Of a stretch of 5,618 nt of DNA, positions 1 through 4,678 are shown one piece after another. A program made the position numbers and the translations under genes. This stretch comes from Chloroflexota bacterium. Lineage in GTDB: Bacteria > Chloroflexota > Limnocylindria > Limnocylindrales > CSP1-4. The notes under the pieces were generated by a model. It had not been told where the DNA came from. It saw only the letters and a list, made by a program, of their open reading frames with translations, and ran no database searches. The DNA lies in the NCBI GenBank assembly GCA_021777365.1, contig JAJYDP010000357.1, positions 1 to 5,618 on the forward strand. The letters run 5' to 3'. Position 1 is the first letter of the stretch. Every line of letters begins with the position of its first letter.

Positions 1-879
1 GACCTGGTGATGACCAAGGAGCCTGGGCTCAGTCGGCACCTTGTGTACGACCGGCACGAGCGACGGTCGGCGCTTGTGCACCTGGTTCCGCGCGACACCG
101 GGACCGCGTCCTTCCGCCGCCAGGATCACCTGGAGCTCGGCGACCTGGTGGACGATCCGTACCGCCTGGTGAGCCTGACCGGCGACGGGCTTGTCGCGGA
201 GCGCGACGGCACGGTCGCGGGCCAGGCCGTCCGTGCCCGCAAGGTGCTCCGTCTCGGCGGCGGGCGCCTGGACCCGGCGATCGAGGTCGCGGTGACGGTC
301 GAGCACCGGGGCAGCGCGCCGCTCGCGGCGGACCTCGTCCTGGAGTGGAACGTGGACCTGGCGGGCGGTGGCGGCAACCCGGCCGCCCACTACACGGTGC
401 CGACGCCGGAACCCCTGGCCCCGGGTCCCGGGGCGGCGCTCGACGCCGCGTATCGGCCGCAGGCCGGCGCGGGCGCAGTGGACCCCGCCACCCCGGGCTC
501 GGTCGTTCCCGCCGGCGCGGCCTCGGTCGACCCCGCCACCCCGGGCTCGGGAGCGGTGATCGCCGCCGCCCCGGCACGATACCCGCACGATTCGAGCGCC
601 GACGCGGGACTCCTGCCATGGCTGCGCTTCGGCAACGATTTCGAGGGGGCACAGGTCCTGGCCGTCCCGACGCCACCCGCCTCGGTCGCCTGGTACCCCG
701 TCGAGACGGTCTCCAACTCGGAGGCGGGCTTCGAGCGGCAGTACCAGGGCAGCTGTCTGCTCTTCCGCTGGCCGCTCGAACTGGCGCCGGGGGAATCGCG
801 GACCGTGATCGTGCGCCTCGAGGTCGCGTCCTCGCGCGACCACCGGGCCGAGGAACTCGGGGAGTCGCGGCCCGCATGA
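1..879 (+). CDS. GH57 alpha-amylase/4-alpha-glucanotransferase, C-terminal part (5' end outside window)
   Basis: The reading frame is open from the first base (Asp-Leu-Val-Met...), so the start and the catalytic GH57 barrel lie upstream of the window; 292 residues plus TGA are visible. The segment matches the C-terminal beta-sandwich (DUF1926 type) of GH57 4-alpha-glucanotransferases/alpha-amylases. It opens with the family-like VYDRHERRSALVHL (visible residues 15-28), then LGDLVDDPYRL (46-56), VLEWNVDL (about 113-120) and the strongly conserved block ETVSNSEAGFERQYQGS (about 235-251), followed by FRWPLELAPGES. Known members of this family transfer or hydrolyse alpha-1,4-glucan chains in the cytoplasm; this domain packs against the catalytic domain and helps shape the substrate site. 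An unusual VDPATPGS duplication interrupts the domain at about residues 160-183. The next gene, also GH57-type, begins about 80 bp downstream on the same strand, suggesting one alpha-glucan operon. Whether the enzyme is a hydrolase or transferase cannot be told without the catalytic part. Confidence 0.
   Translation, partial: DLVMTKEPGLSRHLVYDRHERRSALVHLVPRDTGTASFRRQDHLELGDLVDDPYRLVSLTGDGLVAERDGTVAGQAVRARKVLRLGGGRLDPAIEVAVTVEHRGSAPLAADLVLEWNVDLAGGGGNPAAHYTVPTPEPLAPGPGAALDAAYRPQAGAGAVDPATPGSVVPAGAASVDPATPGSGAVIAAAPARYPHDSSADAGLLPWLRFGNDFEGAQVLAVPTPPASVAWYPVETVSNSEAGFERQYQGSCLLFRWPLELAPGESRTVIVRLEVASSRDHRAEELGESRPA
478..573 (+). repeat. Two-copy 48-bp in-frame duplication inside the GH57 C-terminal domain
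   Basis: Two 48-bp (16-codon) units, 478-525 and 526-573. The first 25 bases of each unit are identical except at the third base (478-502 versus 526-550; one synonymous change, GTG/GTC), while the remainder has diverged. Each copy encodes VDPATPGS followed by an Ala/Gly/Val/Pro-rich stretch. It keeps the frame and sits between the beta-strand segment around Asn-Val-Asp-Leu and the conserved ETVSNSE block, so it probably extends a surface loop. Confidence 0.8.
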
Positions 880-961
880 GGCGCCGTTCCACCTCACCGG
901 CGCGGCCCGCCACCCCGGTGACGGGCGGCCGCGACGGCCGGGTCGGACGGCGGTGTCCCGC

Positions 962-2464
962 ATGACCCGGCCCCGGCTCGCGGTGCACGGGCACTTCTAC
1001 CAGCCGGATCGCCGCGACCCGTTCAGCGGCGAGATCCCGCCCGACGAGACCGCCGCTCCCGCGCGTGACTGGACGGAGCGGGTGACCGACGACTGCTACG
1101 CGCCCAACGCGCTGCGCGGCAACTTCCGCCGCATCGGGTGGAACCTGGGCCCGGCGCTCGCCACCTGGCTGCGCGAACGACGTCCTGATCTGCACGCCGC
1201 GATCGTGGCCCAGGACGACGGCACGAACGCGATCGCGCAGGCGTGGCACCACTCCATCCTGCCCCTCGCGTCGCTGCGGGACCGCCGGACCGAGATCCGG
1301 TGGGGCATCCGCGATTTCGAGCTGCGCTTCGGCCGGCGGCCGGCCGGCCTCTGGCTGCCCGAGACGGCAGTCGACCTGCCGACGCTGCGGATCTGTGCCG
1401 AGGAGGGGATCCGCTACACGATCCTCGCCCCATGGCAGGCCGGCATCGACGGCGACCTGGACACGCGGCGCCCGTACCGCGTGGAGGTCGGCGGCGGGCA
1501 CTCCGTGGTGGTCGTCTTCTACGACCGGGACCTCTCCACCGCGGTCAGCTTCGACCCCGCCGCGACGCAGAACGCGGACGAGTTCGTCCGGGCCCGGGTG
1601 CTGCACCGACTGGCCGACCCGCTTCCCGGGGGCCAGGCGCCGCTGGGCCTGATCGCAACCGACGGCGAGCTGTACGGACACCACCAGCAGTTCCGCGAGC
1701 TCTTCCTGGCACGCCTGACGAGCTGGTACGGAAGCGGCGCCTGCGATCCTCACCTGGAAGTGTCCCCGCTCGGCCACGTCCTCTCGCAGGCGGAGCTGCC
1801 CGCGCTGCCCGTCATGACCATCCGGGAGCGGACCAGCTGGTCCTGCCACCACGGCGTGCTGCGCTGGATCGTCCAGTGCCCGGACGCGGTGGACGGGCGG
1901 TGGAAGCAGCCCCTGCGAATGGCGCTCGACCGCCTGTCCGGCGCGGTCGACATGCTGACCGACGCGCTGGTCGCGCCCCTCGGCGTGGACCCCTGGGAGG
2001 CACGGGACGGGTACGTGGACGTGGCGTCGGGGTACGCGCGGCCGGACGCATACGTGGCACGGGTGCTGGCCGAGGCAGAGGCTCCGTCATCGAACGACGA
2101 TGCACCGGTGGGCCGGGCCGCGCGCGGGGTGGAGCCGGCCCGCCGGGCCGCACGCCGGGGCCGGCCGCGGTCGGCGCGCGGGTCCGCGAACCTGCTGGCC
2201 GGCATCCTCGCCGCGCAGTCGTCGCGCCTCGCCATGTTCGCGTCGGACGCCTGGTTCTGGGATGACCCCTCGCGCCCGGAGACGCTCCAGGCACTGCGCT
2301 TCGCCGCGCATGCCGCGCGCACCATGGACGCGCTCGCGGGCTCGCGGCTCGAGGAGGCGCTGGTCGCCGACCTTGCCGGCGTGCGCTCGTCCGCCACGGG
2401 CCGGGACGGAGCGGCACTCTACCGGCTCGCCCTCACGCAGGTCGGGCAGCGGCCGCCCGCCTGA
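962..2464 (+). CDS. GH57-type glycoside hydrolase with DUF3536 C-terminal domain
   Basis: A complete 500-residue protein. Residue numbers count from the ATG at 962; a GTG at 953 in the same frame would add three residues. Neither start has a strong Shine-Dalgarno (GGA at 945-947 slightly favours 953), and ATG was preferred. The N-terminal GH57-like (alpha/beta)7 region shows HGHFYQP (9-15), CYAPNA (45-50), NLGPALATWL (61-70), GLWLPETAVD (129-138) with Glu134 as the likely nucleophile, and ATDGELYGHH (232-241) with Asp234 as the likely acid/base. The C-terminal DUF3536 part shows TSWSCHHGVLRW (291-302), DPWEARDGY (343-351) and LAMFASDAWFWDD (423-435). An Arg-rich linker (about 384-407) separates the helical segments. 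The family is assigned to GH57 by motifs, but its substrate is, to my knowledge, not established. The adjacent glucanotransferase-like gene suggests an alpha-glucan. No signal peptide is seen, so it is probably cytoplasmic. At about 500 residues it is compact for the family. Confidence 0.88.
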   Translation: MTRPRLAVHGHFYQPDRRDPFSGEIPPDETAAPARDWTERVTDDCYAPNALRGNFRRIGWNLGPALATWLRERRPDLHAAIVAQDDGTNAIAQAWHHSILPLASLRDRRTEIRWGIRDFELRFGRRPAGLWLPETAVDLPTLRICAEEGIRYTILAPWQAGIDGDLDTRRPYRVEVGGGHSVVVVFYDRDLSTAVSFDPAATQNADEFVRARVLHRLADPLPGGQAPLGLIATDGELYGHHQQFRELFLARLTSWYGSGACDPHLEVSPLGHVLSQAELPALPVMTIRERTSWSCHHGVLRWIVQCPDAVDGRWKQPLRMALDRLSGAVDMLTDALVAPLGVDPWEARDGYVDVASGYARPDAYVARVLAEAEAPSSNDDAPVGRAARGVEPARRAARRGRPRSARGSANLLAGILAAQSSRLAMFASDAWFWDDPSRPETLQALRFAAHAARTMDALAGSRLEEALVADLAGVRSSATGRDGAALYRLALTQVGQRPPA

Positions 2465-2480
2465 CCCAGCCCGGAGCCAG

Positions 2481-2508
2481 GCGGGCCGGGTGCCTCCGGC
2501 CGGCCCGT
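2481..2508 (+). terminator. Possible terminator hairpin of the GH57 operon (no U-tract)
   Basis: CGGGCCGG (2482-2489) pairs perfectly with CCGGCCCG (2500-2507) across a 10-nt loop, and G2481 with U2508 adds a wobble pair. It starts 16 nt after the GH57/DUF3536 stop, a suitable place for a transcript 3' end. There is no T-run after it, so it is not a canonical intrinsic terminator; short GC-only stems also arise easily by chance at this base composition. Confidence 0.3.
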
Positions 2509-2646
2509 GACGGGAGAGGACGCGACCGGCCACGGCCGGATGACCGCGGGACGGGCCGTATGCCCGGGTGACGACGGCCGGTCGGCTCTGGTCGCCGGGT
2601 GTGCGCGTCGGAGAGGATGAGGCAGGACGCAAGTCTCACCTCCTCC

Positions 2647-2684
2647 ACGACATGGCCCGCCGCGAGTGCGGCGGGTCGTGTCGT
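2647..2684 (+). other. 17-bp hairpin with GAGU tetraloop, probable structured RNA element
   Basis: The left arm 2647-2663 (ACGACATGGCCCGCCGC) and right arm 2668-2684 (GCGGCGGGTCGTGTCGT) pair over all 17 positions around a 4-nt loop GAGT (2664-2667). Fifteen pairs are Watson-Crick and two are G.U wobbles if the plus strand is transcribed; on the minus strand those two become A.C mismatches. It therefore fits a plus-strand RNA, either the leader of the membrane-protein gene (its ATG is 114 nt after the hairpin) or the tail of the GH57 transcript. It matches no RNA family I recognise, and no U-tract follows, so a standard intrinsic terminator is unlikely. Confidence 0.55.
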
Positions 2685-2786
2685 CTCCGGGCGGCCCGGC
2701 GACGCCGTCCGCATGGCCCTGTCGTGCGTCGGGGCGGCCTGTCACCATCGCGGCAGCGTCCGACGCCGGGCCCGCCCTGGCCCGCT

Positions 2787-2790
2787 GGAG
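2787..2790 (+). promoter_or_regulatory. Ribosome binding site that fixes the start of the membrane protein
   Basis: GGAG lies 8 nt before the ATG at 2799. This spacing, plus the change from unpatterned Arg-rich sequence to a Pro/Gly/Ser-rich arm, decides the start against longer in-frame alternatives beginning near 2568. Confidence 0.65.
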
Positions 2791-2798
2791 CCAGTCAG

Positions 2799-3530
2799 AT
2801 GACCAGTCCGCAGAATCCGCCTCCGACTGAGCCCTCCCCCGCCGCCGGCCCGGGCCTCGCACCCGCACCGGGCCCGTCGGCGCAGGGCCCATCGGCACCG
2901 GGTGAGTCCGCGCAGGGACCGTCGGCACCGGGGCCCGCAGCCGCCGGCCCGTCGATGCCCCCGCCCGGCTGGTCCCCCTATCCCGGCAGCTGGCCGCCCG
3001 GAACCGTCCCCCCGCCGTCCGCCGGGGCTCCTCCCGGCGCAGCGGGCCCGAGCGCAGGCACGTGGATCGCCGGGCTGGCGCTCATCGCGATCGGCGGCCT
3101 GCTCCTGCTGGGGCGCTGGGTCCCCGACGCGGGCCAGTACGTGGTGCTGGCGGTCGGTCTCGTCTTCCTCGCCGTCTTCTTCGTCACGGGCGAGTACGGG
3201 TTCCTCGTCCCCGGCGGGATCGTCAGCGGCGTGGGTGCTGGCATCCCCCTCTCGATCGCCTACCCGGGCGAGCTGGGCGGCGGCCTCTTCCTCATGGCGC
3301 TGGGGGTCGGGTTCCTGCTGATCTGGGGGATCGGCCTGCTCTTCCGGGTGCGGGAGCACCACTGGTGGCCGGTCATCCCCGGGCTCGTGCTCGGGACGAT
3401 CGGCGCGTCGCTCGCGGCGGGCGAGCGCGGCCAGGGGATCGCCGACGCTGTCTCCACGGGCTGGCCGGTCATCCTGGTGATCGCGGGGCTGATCCTGCTC
3501 GCCGGCGCCTTCCGCCGGCATCCCGCCTGA
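2799..3530 (+). CDS. Multi-pass membrane protein with Pro/Ala/Gly/Ser-rich N-terminal arm
   Basis: A 243-residue protein of unknown function. Residues 1-85 are a disordered-looking Pro/Ala/Gly/Ser-rich arm with two 10-residue repeats, SAQGPSAPGE and SAQGPSAPGP (27-46). About five or six hydrophobic segments follow: 88-106, 113-130, a weaker Gly-rich one at 136-154, 161-182, 190-207 and 221-238, ending in FRRHPA. The pattern of short Gly-rich helices with a WPVILVIAGLILL motif near the C-terminus resembles the small membrane domains (DUF5668/LiaF-type) common after Pro-rich tails in Gram-positive and Chloroflexota proteins. No enzymatic motif, Cys pair or transporter signature is visible. It is separated from the GH57 genes by 334 bp and converges with the kinase-like gene 24 bp downstream, so it is probably its own transcription unit. 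I am confident it is a membrane protein but cannot assign a role. Confidence 0.8.
   Translation: MTSPQNPPPTEPSPAAGPGLAPAPGPSAQGPSAPGESAQGPSAPGPAAAGPSMPPPGWSPYPGSWPPGTVPPPSAGAPPGAAGPSAGTWIAGLALIAIGGLLLLGRWVPDAGQYVVLAVGLVFLAVFFVTGEYGFLVPGGIVSGVGAGIPLSIAYPGELGGGLFLMALGVGFLLIWGIGLLFRVREHHWWPVIPGLVLGTIGASLAAGERGQGIADAVSTGWPVILVIAGLILLAGAFRRHPA
2877..2936 (+). repeat. 30-bp tandem repeat coding for the Pro-rich arm
   Basis: Two 30-bp units (2877-2906 and 2907-2936) encode SAQGPSAPGE and SAQGPSAPGP, followed by a degenerate third partial copy (AAAGPS). The nucleotide copies differ at a few, partly synonymous, positions. It is a low-complexity linker expansion in frame with the gene. Confidence 0.7.
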
Positions 3531-3554
3531 CGATCCCGGGAGCCGGCGCGGGCC

Positions 3555-3582
3555 TCAGGTGCCGGCAGGCGCCCGCACCTGG
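3555..3582 (+). terminator. Possible terminator hairpin between convergent genes
   Basis: CAGGTGC (3556-3562) pairs perfectly with GCACCTG (3575-3581) around a 12-nt loop, with an extra U.G pair on the plus strand (3555/3582). It begins 25 nt after the membrane-protein stop, inside the last codons of the opposing kinase-like gene. There is no T-run on either side, so assignment as a terminator is tentative. Confidence 0.22.
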
Positions 3583-4196
3583 AGGGCCGCGAGCACGATC
3601 TCGGTCGCGCCGTCGAAACCCACGCGGCCGGTGTCGATCGCGAGGTCGTAGGCGCGCACGTCGAGCCAGTCGCGGCCGTACACCTGCTTGACGTACGCGG
3701 CGCGGTTGGCGTCCATCTCGTGGACGCGGCGCGCGGCCTTCGCCTCGTCGATCTCCTCGCGCGCCATCACGATCCGCTGCCGGAAGGCGACGTCGGCGTG
3801 GAGGAAGACGTGGAGCACATCCGGCACGTCCCGAAGGATGTGCGCCCCGCCCCGACCGACGATCACCACGTTCCCGCCGCGGGCGGCCTCGCGCACCACC
3901 TGCTGCGTCAGCTCCAGCACCTCCCGCCGCGGGTCGTACGCGGCGTCGGGGTAGGGAGGCTCCCACGCCATGCCGATCCCCGCCGCGAGCGGGGAGAACG
4001 AGAGCGCCAGCCGGTCGAGCAGCGTGGTGGGCCGCTCGTCCTCGGCCGCCACGTCCTCGGGGGCCAGCGAGGCGCGGCGCGCGACCTCCGCGATCAGCGA
4101 CTGGTCCACGATGTCGAGGTGCAGGCGCTCCGCGATCGACCGGGCCACGCTGGACCCGCCCGCTCCGAACTGCCGGGAGATCGTGATGACGGGCAT
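3555..4196 (-). CDS. Cytidylate kinase-like family protein
   Basis: A 213-residue protein matching the cytidylate kinase-like P-loop family (Cytidylate_kin2 type). It starts with MPVITISRQFGAGGSSVA: a beta-strand, then a Gly-rich phosphate loop (11-16) that, as in related proteins, has no Walker A lysine. It continues with IAERLHLDIVDQSLI (21-35), NVVIVGRGGAHILRDVPDVLHVFLHA (109-134), the Arg-rich lid helix region RQRIVMAREEIDEAKAARRV (139-158), DANRAAYVKQVYGRDW (162-177) and YDLAIDTGRVGFD (183-195). Canonical CMP kinases phosphorylate CMP; the substrate of this branch is not settled, so a nucleotide kinase role is inferred from the fold. The ATG at 4194-4196 was chosen over an upstream one at 4227-4229 because GGAGG (4203-4207) lies 6 nt before it and family similarity begins there. 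It is transcribed towards the membrane-protein gene. The leader can form mutually exclusive hairpins covering the ribosome binding site. Confidence 0.88.
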   Translation of the reverse strand: MPVITISRQFGAGGSSVARSIAERLHLDIVDQSLIAEVARRASLAPEDVAAEDERPTTLLDRLALSFSPLAAGIGMAWEPPYPDAAYDPRREVLELTQQVVREAARGGNVVIVGRGGAHILRDVPDVLHVFLHADVAFRQRIVMAREEIDEAKAARRVHEMDANRAAYVKQVYGRDWLDVRAYDLAIDTGRVGFDGATEIVLAALQVRAPAGT

Positions 4197-4197
4197 G

Positions 4198-4286
4198 TGG
4201 CACCTCCGCCTGGGCTTCCGGCCGAACAACTGCGAGGATAGCCCCCGGGAGGACGCCGGACAGGTGCCAACCTCCCCACCGGCACC
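4198..4286 (-). promoter_or_regulatory. Candidate translational switch leader of the kinase-like gene
   Basis: Read on the minus strand, three segments can pair in two exclusive ways. A is GGUGCCGG (4286-4279), B is UUGGCACCU (4270-4262), and C is AGGUGCCA (4205-4198), which overlaps the Shine-Dalgarno GGAGG and ends 1 nt before the ATG. B:C gives eight Watson-Crick pairs that would hide the ribosome binding site; A:B gives six Watson-Crick plus two G.U pairs and would free it. Between B and C another hairpin can form (4244-4236 with 4219-4212, one bulged A). It matches no riboswitch class I recognise. Chance pairing is a real alternative in DNA this GC-rich. Confidence 0.35.
4203..4207 (-). 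promoter_or_regulatory. Ribosome binding site of the kinase-like gene
   Basis: GGAGG on the minus strand, 6 nt before the ATG at 4196. It is the best Shine-Dalgarno in the window and selects this start over the upstream in-frame ATG at 4227-4229. Confidence 0.8.
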
Positions 4287-4346
4287 GGGACCTCGGGCCG
4301 CGCCCCCCGGGGACCGCCCGCCCGGGCCCCACGCCCGAGAGCTCGC

Positions 4347-4358
4347 CCCCCATGGGGG
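4347..4358. repeat. 12-bp perfect palindrome
   Basis: CCCCCATGGGGG is self-complementary over all 12 bases, in the middle of the non-coding region. As RNA the loop would be too tight to use the full length; as DNA it could be a dimeric protein site, but nothing else supports that. Confidence 0.4.
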
Positions 4359-4398
4359 AGGCCACGCACGTCCGGCTCGCCCGACCCGATCCGTGGAA

Positions 4399-4443
4399 CG
4401 GCGAAACCGCCGACAGACGGCCCGGGTTCGTTCGGGTCGTCTG
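4399..4443 (+). other. Two adjacent hairpins in non-coding DNA
   Basis: Hairpin 1 is CGGCG-AAAC-CGCCG (4399-4412). Hairpin 2 pairs CAGACGGCCCG (4414-4424) with CGGGTCGTCTG (4433-4443), ten Watson-Crick pairs and one G.U on the plus strand. Its loop GGTTCGTT could add two more G.U pairs to leave a UUCG tetraloop. On the minus strand the wobbles become A.C mismatches. No gene follows in the plus direction, so the element would have to be a stand-alone or antisense RNA, or chance. Confidence 0.35.
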
Positions 4444-4586
4444 GGGCGGGAGGGGTTCGGGATCCGGCCGCTGACCGCTCGGCGGGAGACCCCGGAGGAG
4501 GTGGCGTCAAGGTAGCGCGGCGGCCCTTGCAGAGTGCTCTGCTGCTCCGGCTGGACCCCACAGATGCATTGCAGCGGCGGACGATG

Positions 4587-4668
4587 CCTGGCGCACGGCC
4601 GGGGTGCCGTGGCGGCGGCGGGGACGGCCGGGGTACCGTGACGGCGGGGACGGCCGGCACGCGCCAGG
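4587..4668 (-). repeat. Tandem mini-hairpins inside an inverted repeat, downstream of the peptidase gene
   Basis: The outer arms CCTGGCGC (4587-4594) and GCGCCAGG (4661-4668) are perfect inverted copies. Between them lie direct repeats beginning ACGGCCGG at 4595, 4624 and 4650 (units of 29 bp, 26 bp and a partial). In the first two, the 16-base segments 4595-4610 and 4624-4639 differ by one base. On the minus strand each folds into the same 5-bp hairpin, with a C-G pair in one becoming U.G in the other. The cluster starts 10 nt past the peptidase stop, so it may be a 3'-end structure or terminator; no U-tract follows. Confidence 0.5.
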
Positions 4669-4678
4669 GCGTCCTCGG

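Larger units (their letters stand above)
2465..2798. other. 334-bp intergenic region without a supported gene
   Basis: No convincing coding frame was found. A plus-strand frame runs through from 2568 into the membrane-protein gene, but the residues before the ATG at 2799 are Arg-rich and unpatterned, and a good Shine-Dalgarno marks 2799. The region holds a GC-only hairpin just after the GH57 stop (2481-2508), a dyad CCGGCC-AC-GGCCGG (2526-2539), the 17-bp hairpin at 2647-2684, and a weaker long-range pairing GCGTCGG (2726-2732) with CCGACGC (2760-2766). No clear -10/-35 promoter could be picked out. It may contain the 3' end of the GH57 operon and a structured leader for the downstream gene. 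Confidence 0.6.
4197..4678. other. 482-bp non-coding region between two minus-strand genes
   Basis: Frames open across this stretch give unpatterned Pro/Arg/Gly-rich translations with no family resemblance, so I see no gene. It contains the leader of the kinase-like gene (4197-4290), a perfect 12-bp palindrome CCCCCATGGGGG (4347-4358), two adjacent hairpins (4399-4412 and 4414-4443), a dyad GCAGAG-TG-CTCTGC (4529-4542), and a tandem/inverted repeat cluster (4587-4668) just beyond the peptidase stop. A TATCCT-like -10 (minus strand, 4235-4240) exists but has no matching -35. Confidence 0.6.

Noticed and set aside
29..1852. A 607-codon open frame on the minus strand across both GH57 genes
   Set aside because: Its translation is Arg/Pro/Gly-rich without family patterns, and it mirrors the strong third-position G/C bias of the plus-strand genes, which have clear conserved motifs.
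1243..2265. A 340-codon plus-strand frame inside the GH57/DUF3536 gene
   Set aside because: It is an alternate frame of a gene with intact catalytic motifs; the translation is low-complexity Arg/Gly/Ala/Pro.
2625..2640. GGACGCAAG, resembling part of the c-di-GMP-I (GEMM) riboswitch core
   Set aside because: The companion GCAAACC-type segment and the tetraloop-receptor helix arrangement are missing upstream, so this is a short chance match.
2674..2700. GGGTCGTG, resembling the start of the ZTP (pfl) riboswitch
   Set aside because: The bases belong to the 17-bp hairpin, and the conserved 3' pseudoknot segment of the ZTP motif is not found downstream.
2568..2798. In-frame extension of the membrane protein upstream of 2799
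   Set aside because: The extra residues are unpatterned and Arg-rich, the 17-bp hairpin lies in it, and a well-spaced GGAG marks the ATG at 2799.
4235..4240. TATCCT on the minus strand as a -10 box for the kinase-like gene
   Set aside because: No TTGACA-like box lies about 17 bp upstream (nearest TTGGCA is 24 bp away), so a promoter call is not supported; a start here would also remove segment B of the proposed switch.
4425..4460. GGTTCG-containing segments resembling a tRNA T-arm
   Set aside because: The conserved T-loop adenine is absent, and no acceptor, D or anticodon arm can be drawn on either strand.
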